DNA from: Pedobacter sp. BAL39
GTDB taxonomy: Bacteria; Bacteroidota; Bacteroidia; Sphingobacteriales; Sphingobacteriaceae
DNA length: 64,000 nt
Direction of reading: 5' to 3'
Assembly (NCBI RefSeq): GCF_000170795.1
Contig: NZ_ABCM01000007.1
Location: 183,969 to 247,968 of the forward strand
Positions 43,928 through 53,407 of this stretch are shown here, piece after piece. Below the pieces are notes generated by a model that worked only from the letters and a program-made list of their open reading frames with translations, was not told the origin of the DNA and did no database searches. The translations under genes were made by a program, and so were the position numbers. Every line of letters begins with the position of its first letter. Position 1 is the first letter of the stretch.

Positions 43928-45175
43928 ATGAAGTTCTCAAACACAAGTTTAATAGTATTTCTTACCATCGCTGTCCTGCTGATCACCGCATTAGTTGTTT
44001 ACCGCAATAAAATCGAAAAAACTCCGGAGGGGAGTGTCCGCTACCATTGGTCGGATGTCCTGACAGATGAGCATCTGCATCCATGTTACCTCCACTCTGC
44101 CACTTTTGTTCAGCCAGATGGGGTATCGATCGGTTTAGGGGAGGTGGGACTGCTGCCGGAAATGCCGGGGGATAGTGTCGGTGGTGAGGATTTTCTGGAT
44201 GAGCCCGTTTATCAGGAAGCGATACCTCAAAAGTTAAGTATCAAATGGTTTGATATTGCCGCCAGGACCTGGTATGAAGGGGAGTTCAAATTGCCAGTTC
44301 ATCAGATCGATAGCGTATTCAGAAGCGCCGGATCAAAACCGGAATGGAAATATACCTATCTGAGCGATTCTATAAATGTTTTCGGGCTCCGCTTACACCT
44401 GCAGCTGCTCAAAGATGGTGTTGTTAAGCTTTGGATGAAGGGAAAGCATTTAAAATACCTTGTAGGTAGCTATAAAGGAAAAAAATACAATCAGGATTAT
44501 ACATTGATTGCAGCGGGGGAAGCGGAAGCACATTTTGCGGATAGCCTCCTGGCAATGCTGCCTGTGCGTGAACGTGATGAGCTTGATTATCAGTTGCCAT
44601 GGATCCCAAGGGCAGATACGACCTCCATTCATGAAGGGGTGTTTGAGTTTATCGCCATCGACGGCAATTATGATGATGAGCTGCTGCTACTCAAAAAAGC
44701 GAAAGATACCCTTGGCCTGATCAATCATTTTCAGGGGGTAGTCCTGAACAGGGGCGACCGCATACGGCTGCGCTGGAAAACTGCCGACTACATTCCTGCG
44801 GGAGATCCGGAAAGTGTATCGAAGGAAGATTTTGTAGTCAGCTATGAGCTGATCAAAGCCGGAAGGCTCTCAAGATTGCTGAAAAGAGGTTTCCCGACAC
44901 TCAGGCCTTATTACGTCGCTGAGGGGATGTCCGAAACTGGAAAGCTATATATTGAAGACGAGATGAAGGCTTATCTGGCCTGCTCCGAAGATCCCAAAGT
45001 CCGCGCAGCGGTAGATAAAAGGCAGGGGCCGATGATGTATACCATTGAACCCAGTTTCGTGGGTAAAAGGAAAGTGTTCTTGATTGGTCTTGCACTTGAT
45101 CAAGCAAAACCAGTGTACCTGAAGAAGCTTTATTTTGACATTGAACGGCCGTACAGGCTTTTTGAAACGGACTAA
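43928..45175 (+). CDS. Membrane-anchored protein, possibly DUF2931-like
   Basis: 415 aa with one N-terminal membrane anchor (LIVFLTIAVLLITALVVYR) and a large extracytoplasmic part. The segment PQKLSIKWFDIAARTWYEGEF followed by LPVHQIDSVF resembles the DUF2931 pattern seen in Bacteroidota lipoproteins, though this is a weak match. No catalytic motif is visible. It starts right after the Ku terminator hairpin. Function unknown. Confidence 0.65.
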   Translation: MKFSNTSLIVFLTIAVLLITALVVYRNKIEKTPEGSVRYHWSDVLTDEHLHPCYLHSATFVQPDGVSIGLGEVGLLPEMPGDSVGGEDFLDEPVYQEAIPQKLSIKWFDIAARTWYEGEFKLPVHQIDSVFRSAGSKPEWKYTYLSDSINVFGLRLHLQLLKDGVVKLWMKGKHLKYLVGSYKGKKYNQDYTLIAAGEAEAHFADSLLAMLPVRERDELDYQLPWIPRADTTSIHEGVFEFIAIDGNYDDELLLLKKAKDTLGLINHFQGVVLNRGDRIRLRWKTADYIPAGDPESVSKEDFVVSYELIKAGRLSRLLKRGFPTLRPYYVAEGMSETGKLYIEDEMKAYLACSEDPKVRAAVDKRQGPMMYTIEPSFVGKRKVFLIGLALDQAKPVYLKKLYFDIERPYRLFETD

Positions 45176-45254
45176 TTGTATAGGAAGGTTGTTTTATTTT
45201 GTCAAATTTGTTGATTTGTGTTTATCTTTAAGGGGTAATACCTGATCATCATCT

Positions 45255-47702
45255 ATGCCTTTAGCCATCTCCGGACATCAACTGCAATTTTTAAATGACA
45301 CCGGAACTACCGGAGCACTCATTAAAAACTACAATTGGGAAGCCACACCCCTTGGGCATCCCTCCACCTGGCCGGAGTGTATACGGATCGCACTGAGCAT
45401 GGGCCTGAACGCAAGTTTTCCGGTGTCCATCTACTGGGGGGCAGACTTTAACTTGCTCTACAACGATGCGTATATCGCCATTGCCGGAGATAAACATCCA
45501 TGGATACTGGGTAAGCCCAGGCGGATGGCATGGCCTGAAAACCATGAGCTCGTAATCGACCAGTTCGATATGGTGATGGAAAAAGGGATGTCCATCAGGA
45601 AACACGACCAGTTTTTTCCCATCCAGCGGTTCGATTTTCTGGAGGAGTGTTATTTTGATTATACGTTGTCCCCCATCCTGGATGCTGAGGGTAAAGTATG
45701 TGGTGTGGTCAATTACGTCATGGAAACTACCTACAGGGTTATCAATGAGCGGAGGCACAGCCTTTTGCAGCAACTGAACTTACAGTCTTATCTTTTTAAA
45801 TCCGGAAATGCCTTTTTTACAAAGGCCTTGACCCCGCTGAATCAGACCATTGAAGAGATTGCCTTCGGCATGTTGTACCAGCACCAGGCTGGTCATGGGA
45901 CGAGCCTGACACAGGCTGTAGGAATGAAGCCGGAGGATGCCGAACAGCTGGAATGGCCATTCTCCACGGTACTCAAAACTGGAATGTCCCAGTTTGTTGA
46001 CATTCCTGAAAGTTACCAGGGAAAGTTGTTCCCGCGGAATTGGGCTGTGCCTTGCCAGCAGGCGAGGATCATTCCCTTAAAACAAACGGAAGATCATGTC
46101 GTTGGATTTCTGGTGATTGGGATTCATCCTGGTATCAAAATGGACGATTCTTATCCGAACTTCCTGGATTCTGTATCTATAAGGCTGCGCAGCGCCATTG
46201 TCAATGCACTGAGTGCAGAGCAGGAGCTCCATGTATTCACACAAATCCGTGAGCGCGAAAACCAGCTGCAATTTGCCATCGATGCGGCTCAGCTCGGGAC
46301 CTGGGACTTCGATCCGGAGAGCAATAAATTTACAGGCAATGAACGCCTGAAGTCGTGGTTCGGATTGCCTCCTGAAGCAGAAATAGACCTTTCTTCCGCA
46401 ACCGACAACATCATTGAAAAAGACCGGATCAGGGTGTTGGAAGCGATCCAGGATGCCCTGAACTACCGTTCTGGTGGTGACTATGACATAGAGTATACCA
46501 TTGTTAACCCAGTGACGAAAGTCAGCAGGATCGTTGCCGCGAAAGGAAAAGCACTTTTTGACGAGGACTTTAAAGCGATCCGCTTTAGCGGGACATTGCA
46601 GGACATTACAGAGGCGCAAACCATCAGGCTGGCCCTTGAGCAGCTCTACGAACAGGAATGCTTGTCAAGGGAAGCGGCACAACTGGGTACCTTTGACATG
46701 GACCTGATAAAAGGGACGATGGACTGGGATGACCGATGCAGGTTGCTGTTTGGCATCTCCCATCATGAACCTGTGCGCTATGAGGTAGATTTTGTTGCCG
46801 GGCTGCATCCTGACGACCGCGAGCGCATAACCTCCATCATCGATAAGGCTTTCGTCAAATCCATCAGCAATGGGATTTATGACGTAGAATACCGTACCGT
46901 AGGGGCAGAGGATGGTAAAGTGCGCTGGATTAAAGCTAAAGGACGGGTATTTTTTGACGAAACCAGTCGCCCGCTCCGTTTCATTGGTTCTGTATTGGAA
47001 ATTACGGAGCAGAAAGAAGAAGAACTGCGTAAAAATGACTTCATCAGCATGGTCAGTCATGAGCTGAAAACACCGCTCACCTCATTGAAAGGTTATGTAC
47101 AGCTGTTAAACATGCGGTCCAAAAAGGAAGACAATGAGTTTGCCGTCAGCAACCTCAATAAGGTGGAGCTGCAGATCAAGAAGATGACCGCCATGATCAA
47201 CAGCTTCCTGAATGTATCTCGTCTGGAAAGTGGGAAGATTCACGTCAATATGGAGCAGTTTGACATCGGGCAGCTCATCAGCGAAGTGATTGAAGATGCT
47301 TATCAGATCTACTCCTCCCATGAGCTTAACCTTATTCCCGCGGAACCTTTAATGGTATTTGCAGACCGCGAGAAGATTGAACAGGTATTGACAAACCTGC
47401 TAAGTAATGCGGTAAAGTATTCTCCGCGTGGTAAAACAGTTACCATCAGTTATACATTACGGGATGATCAGGTGGAAGTCTGCGTAAGTGACGAGGGCAT
47501 GGGCATCAGAACCCAGGATAAAGATCGCCTTTTTGATCGTTTTTACCGTGTGGACAGCACCCATACTCAGAATATCTCCGGATTCGGCATCGGCCTGTAC
47601 CTCTGTGCTGAGCTGATCCGTCGCCATGACGGCCGCATCTGGGTGGAAAGCCAAAAAGGGGTGGGTTCTCAGTTTTATTTCAGTATTCCTTATTTGGGTT
47701 AA
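45255..47702 (+). CDS. Multi-PAS sensor histidine kinase
   Basis: An 815-aa cytosolic kinase. An N-terminal PAS-like domain (1-165, ASFPVSIYWGADFNLLYNDAY) is followed by a GAF-like region (about 180-330) and two PAS domains (about 340-460 and 470-590, with LDITEAQ- and LEITEQK-like PAC ends). The HisKA has H602 in SMVSHELKTPL, and the HATPase shows N-box NLLSNAVKYS, DEGMGI and GFGIGLYL. No receiver domain or neighbouring regulator is present. The ligand is unknown. Confidence 0.9.
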   Translation: MPLAISGHQLQFLNDTGTTGALIKNYNWEATPLGHPSTWPECIRIALSMGLNASFPVSIYWGADFNLLYNDAYIAIAGDKHPWILGKPRRMAWPENHELVIDQFDMVMEKGMSIRKHDQFFPIQRFDFLEECYFDYTLSPILDAEGKVCGVVNYVMETTYRVINERRHSLLQQLNLQSYLFKSGNAFFTKALTPLNQTIEEIAFGMLYQHQAGHGTSLTQAVGMKPEDAEQLEWPFSTVLKTGMSQFVDIPESYQGKLFPRNWAVPCQQARIIPLKQTEDHVVGFLVIGIHPGIKMDDSYPNFLDSVSIRLRSAIVNALSAEQELHVFTQIRERENQLQFAIDAAQLGTWDFDPESNKFTGNERLKSWFGLPPEAEIDLSSATDNIIEKDRIRVLEAIQDALNYRSGGDYDIEYTIVNPVTKVSRIVAAKGKALFDEDFKAIRFSGTLQDITEAQTIRLALEQLYEQECLSREAAQLGTFDMDLIKGTMDWDDRCRLLFGISHHEPVRYEVDFVAGLHPDDRERITSIIDKAFVKSISNGIYDVEYRTVGAEDGKVRWIKAKGRVFFDETSRPLRFIGSVLEITEQKEEELRKNDFISMVSHELKTPLTSLKGYVQLLNMRSKKEDNEFAVSNLNKVELQIKKMTAMINSFLNVSRLESGKIHVNMEQFDIGQLISEVIEDAYQIYSSHELNLIPAEPLMVFADREKIEQVLTNLLSNAVKYSPRGKTVTISYTLRDDQVEVCVSDEGMGIRTQDKDRLFDRFYRVDSTHTQNISGFGIGLYLCAELIRRHDGRIWVESQKGVGSQFYFSIPYLG

Positions 47703-47754
47703 CTTTAGAATAATAAAAATTTGTGATTTGTTGCATTGAAACGAAAATCTCTGT

Positions 47755-47762
47755 TATTTTTG
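47755..47762 (+). promoter_or_regulatory. Putative promoter of the TonB-dependent receptor
   Basis: TATTTTTG (TAnnTTTG match) lies 27 bases before the ATG at 47790. A TTG at 47731-47733 sits 21 bases upstream, within the usual -33/-7 spacing. Confidence 0.6.
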
Positions 47763-47789
47763 TGGAATAGGGGCTTTTAAATATTTCCG

Positions 47790-50267
47790 ATGCATAGAAA
47801 ATTACAACTTTGTTTTCTAACGCTACTCACCATCTCGTTTATTTCAGTCCGCGCACAGCAAAGAATCACGCTACGCGGAAAAATTACCACCGTCAACGGA
47901 CAACCTGTGCCGTATGGTGATGTCTTTCTCAGGGGCAGGGGACAACATGTCGTTTCTGATAAAGAAGGGTTTTACCTTATGGAGAACATTCCTGCCGGCG
48001 ACTACATCGTGCGGGTGACCGCAGAAGGGATGTACCTCGACGAGCAGAAGGTTTCCATCAGCGGCCGTGCTGCAGTGGTGCTGGATTTCGTCCTGAAGCC
48101 TTACACTTCAGACCTCTCCGAGGTAAATATTTACGACTCCAAAAGGAACAAGTTTGCTGTAAAACAAAGCGACGCTGTTGCCAAAATGCCACTCAGTCAG
48201 CTGGAGAACCCACAATCCTATACTGTCATCCCCAAGGAACTGCTGCAGGAGCAACAGGTGTTTAACGTGGAAGACGGATTGAGGAATGTGGCTGGTATTC
48301 AGAAACTATGGGATGCCACCGGCAGGTCTGGTTCAGGTGCGGGCTTGTTTAGTCTCCGTGGTTTCAGTACTTCCATCAGATTGAGAAACGGCATTGTCGG
48401 GAATGTGGCCTCAGGCATGGATGCCGCAAACCTGGAGCGTGTGGAAGTGATCAAAGGACCTTCGGCCACTTTGTTCGGTAGCGCGCTCACTTCCTATGGT
48501 GGGCTGATCAACAGGGTGACGAAAAAACCTTATGATACTTTCGGCGGCACGGTTAGTTATACCGCGGGGAGCTTCGGCATGAATAGGGTTGCTCTGGATG
48601 CCAATGCGCCACTGAACCAGGAGAAGTCGGTATTGCTCAGGATCAACAGTGCATACCAGTCGGCGCAGGATTTCCGCGACAATGGTTTCAACAAATCTTT
48701 TTCCTTTGCGCCCAGCTTATCCTACATCGCAAATGATCGGTTGGATTTTCATGTGGATGCAGAAATTTTCTCCGGCAAGGGCACAGGGTTTTCTGAATTT
48801 TATCTTTACCCGGTACCTGAAGCTTTATATGGCTTAAATGGTGCTGATCAGTTGAATATCAACCGTAAAAGTGCTTATAAAAACAACAGCCTTGTCAACA
48901 ATACGCAGACTTTAAACCTATTCGGGCAGATGAACCTTAAGTTAAATGCCAAGTGGAAACTGCAAACCAACGTGAGCCTGAACAGCAGCAGCTCCAATGG
49001 CAGGATGACCTATTTTTACCTGATGCCAAATGCGATGATTCCTGAATCGGGACAAACCACAGGAGCAGATTACCTGGCAAGGATGGTGTGGACACCCGTA
49101 ACCAGCGACCATGGTTTTGAGATTCAGCCCAACCTGACGGGCGACTTCAGGATTGCCGGTTTGAGAAACAGGTTAACCGTAGGGCTCGACTATTACTCGT
49201 ACCAGAACAATACCAATTATGAGCGCTTCGGGAATAGTTTCACCAGCACGGCAGGGGTAATACCTTTGGGCGATCTGTTTGACATCATTCCATTGAAAGG
49301 TCCTTCGCCACGTTACAACGAGTTTAACGAGGGTAGAGTGGCCGCACTGTATGCGAGTCAGCCTACGGCACCATATTACACAAAAACAAACACCAACACC
49401 TATAGTGCCTATGCTGTCGATGTGCTGAACATCACCGATCAGCTGCTGGCAATGGCCAGTCTTCGTATAGACAGATTTGTGAGTCGCCCGCTTTATGATG
49501 CGGTTTCTGATACCAGGACTACAGGTTATAACCAAACCTCTCTTTCTCCGAAATTCGGACTGGTTTACCAGATCATTGACAAACAGCTTTCCTTATTTGG
49601 CAATTACCAGAACGGCTTTGCAAATTACCAGGGAAAAGATGCTTATGGCAATGATTTTAAAGCGGAGCAGGCCAATCAGACCGAGGGGGGGATCAAAACA
49701 GACCTCTTTGACGGCAGGCTGACGGCCACCGTCAGTTATTACCACATCAAAGTTAAAGACATCATCCGTGCTAGTCCGGAGCCCATCAATGGAGTGCCGA
49801 ATGCAAGAGTGCAGGATGGCACGCAACGCAGCAAAGGCTTTGAGTCTGAGCTGATGGTCAATCCTTTTGAGGGACTGAACATCATTGCCGGTTTTGCTTA
49901 CAACGATAGTAAAATGCTGAATGTCAGAAAGGATATTGACGGACGCAGGCCAACAACTGCAGGTCCGGCGAAACTTGCCAATGCCTACATCAGTTACACG
50001 ATTCCTTATGGTAAGCTTCATGGACTTGGATTGGGCGTTGGTGGTAATTATGGCAGCGAGAGCGCGGTGGTCAACTCTGAATCACGAGGCAAGTTTGTCC
50101 TACCATCTTATACGGTACTCAATTCTTCTGTTTTCTATGATTTGCCGAAGTTCAGGTTCAGCTTTGGTGTGAACAACCTGACGGATGAAAAATACTGGAT
50201 CGGCTACGTTTCCCTGGTTCCTCAGTCACCGCGGAATGTACTGGGGACAGCAACGTTCAAATTCTAA
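47790..50267 (+). CDS. TonB-dependent siderophore-type receptor
   Basis: An 825-aa outer-membrane receptor. A signal peptide ending VRAQ is followed by a carboxypeptidase-regulatory-like domain (about 25-105), a plug domain with YTVIPKELLQEQQVFNVEDG and RNVAGIQK (the siderophore-receptor style plug), and a 22-strand barrel ending NLTDEKYW and TATFKF. It lacks a SusD partner, so a ferric siderophore is the likely cargo. It is flanked by its own promoter and terminator; no regulator lies beside it. Confidence 0.92.
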   Translation: MHRKLQLCFLTLLTISFISVRAQQRITLRGKITTVNGQPVPYGDVFLRGRGQHVVSDKEGFYLMENIPAGDYIVRVTAEGMYLDEQKVSISGRAAVVLDFVLKPYTSDLSEVNIYDSKRNKFAVKQSDAVAKMPLSQLENPQSYTVIPKELLQEQQVFNVEDGLRNVAGIQKLWDATGRSGSGAGLFSLRGFSTSIRLRNGIVGNVASGMDAANLERVEVIKGPSATLFGSALTSYGGLINRVTKKPYDTFGGTVSYTAGSFGMNRVALDANAPLNQEKSVLLRINSAYQSAQDFRDNGFNKSFSFAPSLSYIANDRLDFHVDAEIFSGKGTGFSEFYLYPVPEALYGLNGADQLNINRKSAYKNNSLVNNTQTLNLFGQMNLKLNAKWKLQTNVSLNSSSSNGRMTYFYLMPNAMIPESGQTTGADYLARMVWTPVTSDHGFEIQPNLTGDFRIAGLRNRLTVGLDYYSYQNNTNYERFGNSFTSTAGVIPLGDLFDIIPLKGPSPRYNEFNEGRVAALYASQPTAPYYTKTNTNTYSAYAVDVLNITDQLLAMASLRIDRFVSRPLYDAVSDTRTTGYNQTSLSPKFGLVYQIIDKQLSLFGNYQNGFANYQGKDAYGNDFKAEQANQTEGGIKTDLFDGRLTATVSYYHIKVKDIIRASPEPINGVPNARVQDGTQRSKGFESELMVNPFEGLNIIAGFAYNDSKMLNVRKDIDGRRPTTAGPAKLANAYISYTIPYGKLHGLGLGVGGNYGSESAVVNSESRGKFVLPSYTVLNSSVFYDLPKFRFSFGVNNLTDEKYWIGYVSLVPQSPRNVLGTATFKF

Positions 50268-50296
50268 AGGTTTCGTATTGCCGGAAGGCGGGATGA

Positions 50297-50327
50297 GGGG
50301 TAGCGATTTAATTGTTACCCCTTTTTT
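50297..50327 (+). terminator. Rho-independent terminator after the TonB receptor
   Basis: GGGGTAGC pairs with GTTACCCC (one G-T pair), followed by six Ts. It lies 30 bases after the receptor stop codon. Confidence 0.85.
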
Positions 50328-50412
50328 ATGGCCTTCATGCCCGAAATAGGGCGTAAGGCAAACAATGACTTTACAAAGGTTGTTAAATAGAGGTAACTGT
50401 AAATTGTACACT

Positions 50413-51201
50413 ATGGATATTGATAAGATATATGGCAAGATCGAAAACTGGATACTGACTCAGGGGCCCTCTATTTTGTTCGGAATTTTTGTATTGATTG
50501 CCGGTATGTGGCTGATCCGGCTGTTCTCCAAATGGATGAACTCTGGCATGAATGAAAAAGGTGTTAACCCCTCGTTACGTCCGTTCTTAACCAGCCTGGT
50601 AGTCATTGCGCTGCGGGTATTGCTGCTGATTGCCGTACTGCAGATTGTGGGCATCGGCATTACTGTATTTGCTGCGTTGGTTGGTGCATTGGGTGTCGCT
50701 GCGGGTCTGGCGCTATCGGGTACGCTGCAGAACTTCGCCAGCGGTGTCATTATTCTCTTTCTCAAGCCTTTCCAGGTAGGGGATAACATTGTTGCCCAGG
50801 GGCAGGAGGGTACCGTAACCGTTATCAAGATTTTTTACACCATTGTAACCACGTTCGACAACAGGACGGTGGTCTTTCCAAACAGCAAGTTGTCCAACGA
50901 GGTGATTGTCAACATCAGTACTAAGGGTAAACGTCGCCTGGACATCGAGATGAAGTTCAATAACGCCATTGATTTTGAGGAGGTGAAAAAACAGATCCAG
51001 GAAGTGATCCATGATTCTGACAAGCTACTGGAAAGCACAGAAAACAGGATTGGTATTTCCAGCCTGGAACCGGACGGTTATAAAGTCATGGTTAATCTAT
51101 GGCTCAACGCACATGGCTTCATAGATGCGAAGATGGAGTTCCAGGAACGGCTGATGTCCAGGCTCAAACAATCGGGCTTAAAACTTCCGGGACTGGCATA
51201 A
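50413..51201 (+). CDS. MscS-family mechanosensitive ion channel
   Basis: 262 aa from the ATG at 50413; 16 upstream residues have no family match. Three transmembrane helices are followed by the pore-lining Gly/Ala-rich helix (LVGALGVAAGLALSGTLQNFASG), the beta domain (FQVGDNIVAQGQEGTV) and VVFPNSKLSNEVIVN, and the C-terminal alpha/beta domain. The length is close to E. coli MscS. It protects against hypo-osmotic shock. It is convergent with the GH16 gene with no gap. Confidence 0.95.
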   Translation: MDIDKIYGKIENWILTQGPSILFGIFVLIAGMWLIRLFSKWMNSGMNEKGVNPSLRPFLTSLVVIALRVLLLIAVLQIVGIGITVFAALVGALGVAAGLALSGTLQNFASGVIILFLKPFQVGDNIVAQGQEGTVTVIKIFYTIVTTFDNRTVVFPNSKLSNEVIVNISTKGKRRLDIEMKFNNAIDFEEVKKQIQEVIHDSDKLLESTENRIGISSLEPDGYKVMVNLWLNAHGFIDAKMEFQERLMSRLKQSGLKLPGLA

Positions 51202-52086
51202 CTATTTGGCAAATACCTTCACCCAGTCGACGTACAGGTTGCCAGTCTGGATGGTAGAGGGATCGAGCTGTTCAAAGATGTCGCCGCCAATGGCAAGGTT
51301 CAGCGTGATGTGCTGCAGCTTGCCAAAAAAATCAGGGATATACTTTCCACCTTCAGTAGCCGCCGATTTGGTAGCAACCTCTTTTCCATCCAGCAGGAAT
51401 ACAAGTTTTTCTTTGGTCCAGATGACCTCATATACATGAAAGGAGGTGCTCAGGTTGGCAGTGGTGGTGATGCGGTCCACCGACAGCGCATTGACGGTTT
51501 GCGCATTGCCGGGATTTTTGCCATAAAAGTAATTTGTAATGTAGCTATAAGGGTCACCGATGCCTTCTATGATGTCAATCTCCCCGTTGGTAGGCCAGTC
51601 TTCACCATAGGTCCAGAAGGCAGGCCATAAACCGCTGCCCTGTGGAATCATCATCCTTGCAGATATCCGGAGTTCTGGCGTCTGTTCAGAAGCGCTGAAA
51701 GTAAAACCGGACTCTATTCGTCCAGAGGTGTAATCATAAGATTTAGGATTGCTGTTTTCGGGTAATGCAGGGCCGCTTATCTTTTCCTTTTTAGCGTTGA
51801 TGATCAGTGTACCTTCTTTCACACTCAGGTTTTCCGGGCGGTATAGCTGTAGTTCGTTGTTGTAGGCACCGGAGTTCCAGATGTTCCATTTGGAAAGGTC
51901 TCCCGAGAACTCTTCTTCAAATATTTTACGGTAACCATTGTCGTTCAGCTCTTGCTCATCCAGGTCGTAGCCTTCTTTGTTGAGGAGCTCATTTGCAGTT
52001 TTAGGCTGTTGCTGTGTTTTGGCACAGCTGCAAAAAGCAAGGCTCAGAAGCAAAGAGAGTAATAAGACAGCTTTTCTATTCATCAT
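51202..52086 (-). CDS. Glycoside hydrolase family 16 lipoprotein (beta-glucanase/laminarinase-like)
   Basis: A 294-aa lipoprotein with a leader ending in a lipobox-like FCSC (C21). The catalytic GH16 motif is EIDIIE (nucleophile E169, acid/base E174), with the upstream substrate-cleft segments SGLWPAFWTYGEDWP and the later YEVIWTKEKLVFLLDG. The lack of a beta-bulge change in ExDxxE fits laminarinase/lichenase types. It is downstream of the SusCD locus on the same strand after a 183-base gap, so it may belong to it. Confidence 0.93.
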   Translation of the reverse strand: MMNRKAVLLLSLLLSLAFCSCAKTQQQPKTANELLNKEGYDLDEQELNDNGYRKIFEEEFSGDLSKWNIWNSGAYNNELQLYRPENLSVKEGTLIINAKKEKISGPALPENSNPKSYDYTSGRIESGFTFSASEQTPELRISARMMIPQGSGLWPAFWTYGEDWPTNGEIDIIEGIGDPYSYITNYFYGKNPGNAQTVNALSVDRITTTANLSTSFHVYEVIWTKEKLVFLLDGKEVATKSAATEGGKYIPDFFGKLQHITLNLAIGGDIFEQLDPSTIQTGNLYVDWVKVFAK

Positions 52087-52163
52087 AACTTCAATTAAAT
52101 GGATGTTATAAGGTAGTGTTTATGAGGGTATTGGCTTCCAATGTCACAGGAAAGTTGCCCGTT

Positions 52164-52225
52164 GCATCCTTAAAGTTACCTCATGCCGGATTTATAAAAT
52201 TAGCTGTTATGGCATCTTTAAAGTT
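52164..52225. repeat. Short direct repeat between the peroxidase and GH16 genes
   Basis: GCATCCTTAAAGTT (52164-52177) and GCATCTTTAAAGTT (52212-52225) differ at one base, 48 bases apart. On the minus strand they read as NFKDA-containing fragments separated by a stop, so they may be a remnant of a coding sequence. The rest of this gap holds no gene that I can support. Confidence 0.4.
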
Positions 52226-52269
52226 GTTTGAGGTCTGGTCTTCAAGAGGATCTCCCTGTTTTCAGGTGA

Positions 52270-53400
52270 TCACCTTGGCAGAGCCGGTGGCATGATTTTG
52301 TTCACCTGGGTGCTGATGGATTTCAGGAAGGCCTCCAGTGCTGCTTTTTCCTTTTTGGTCAGTGAAAGTTTTTGAAGCCTGGCCGAGGTGCCATACCGCT
52401 TCAGAGCGTCAGGCACCATAGCGCCGCGCTGAATCGGACTTGGATTGCCAAGGTTGTAATATTCAATGACATCCATCAGTGATGGGAAATTACCATGGTG
52501 CATCCAGGGGCCGCTGATATTGGTTTCCCGCAGGGATGGTGTCCTGAACTTGCCCACATCGGACAGCTGTCCCGTATGCTGGTAGCGTCCCAGGTCCTGC
52601 ATCTTTGAGCCCAGCAGTGTCTGCCCGTCGTTATGGAACTGGTTGTCGCTGAACAGCGGCGTATTGTGGCAGTTGATGCACCTCGCTTTGGTGCGGAACA
52701 GGTGTAAGCCAAGCAGTTCCTCATCTTTGAGTGCCTGTTTGTTTCCGCGCATGAAGGCATCAAACCGGCTGTGCCTGCTCAGTATGCTGCGTTCAAAGGT
52801 TGCAATGGCGTGCTGTATCTTGTCAATGCTGACTTCTTTGCTGCCGTAGACTGCTTTAAAAAGCGGCTGGTAGCCCTTGATCCTGGAAATGTTTTTTACC
52901 ATCGCCCTGAGGCTTGTATTCATTTCTACCTGATCCTGTACCGGGAAAGTCGCCTGGTGTTCCAGGCTGCCGGCCCGCCCGTCCCAGAACAGTTGGTTGT
53001 AATAGGCGGTATTGAGGATGGTCATGGCGTTCCTCTTGCCGTTCTGGCGGCTATGGCCATAGGCAACCCGCTTGCCATCCCCCCAGCCTAGCTCAGGATC
53101 ATGGCAGGAGGCGCATGCAATCTGCCCGGATACCGACATCCGCGGATCAAAGAAAAGCAGCTTTCCCAGTTTTTCCTTTTCTGCGGAATAGGGATTGTCC
53201 GCAGGGTATGCTGGCTTTTCCAGCTGACCGATATCCTGAAACCCGGGTTTGGATTCCTCATCGAGATGGGGCATTGGCCATCCGGATGATGGTCCGCCAT
53301 ACAAGCCCCTCAGTTCTTCAATGGAATAATCCTCCTGCAGGAATGCTGTAAACAGCACAAAGCAGCCCAGAAACAGGAACAAAGGAAGCAGTCTTTTCAT
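52270..53400 (-). CDS. Dihaem cytochrome-c peroxidase/MauG-family protein
   Basis: 376 aa with an N-terminal signal segment (LFLFLGCFVLFTAFLQ). It has two c-type haem sites, CASCH (96-100) and CINCH (241-245), with the family segment TILNTAYYNQLFWDGRAGSLEHQA between them. The family reduces hydrogen peroxide in the periplasm or, as in MauG, oxidises a protein or peptide partner. It is the last gene of the sigma-FecR-SusC-SusD-lipoprotein set, eight bases after the lipoprotein, which points to a role tied to the imported cargo. Confidence 0.92.
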   Translation of the reverse strand: MKRLLPLFLFLGCFVLFTAFLQEDYSIEELRGLYGGPSSGWPMPHLDEESKPGFQDIGQLEKPAYPADNPYSAEKEKLGKLLFFDPRMSVSGQIACASCHDPELGWGDGKRVAYGHSRQNGKRNAMTILNTAYYNQLFWDGRAGSLEHQATFPVQDQVEMNTSLRAMVKNISRIKGYQPLFKAVYGSKEVSIDKIQHAIATFERSILSRHSRFDAFMRGNKQALKDEELLGLHLFRTKARCINCHNTPLFSDNQFHNDGQTLLGSKMQDLGRYQHTGQLSDVGKFRTPSLRETNISGPWMHHGNFPSLMDVIEYYNLGNPSPIQRGAMVPDALKRYGTSARLQKLSLTKKEKAALEAFLKSISTQVNKIMPPALPR

Positions 53401-53407
53401 GTTGTTG

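Noticed and set aside
45176..45190. Second copy of the carotenoid operator (TTGTATAG after the gene at 43928)
   Set aside because: Only an 8-base half-site with no inverted partner, which is expected by chance.
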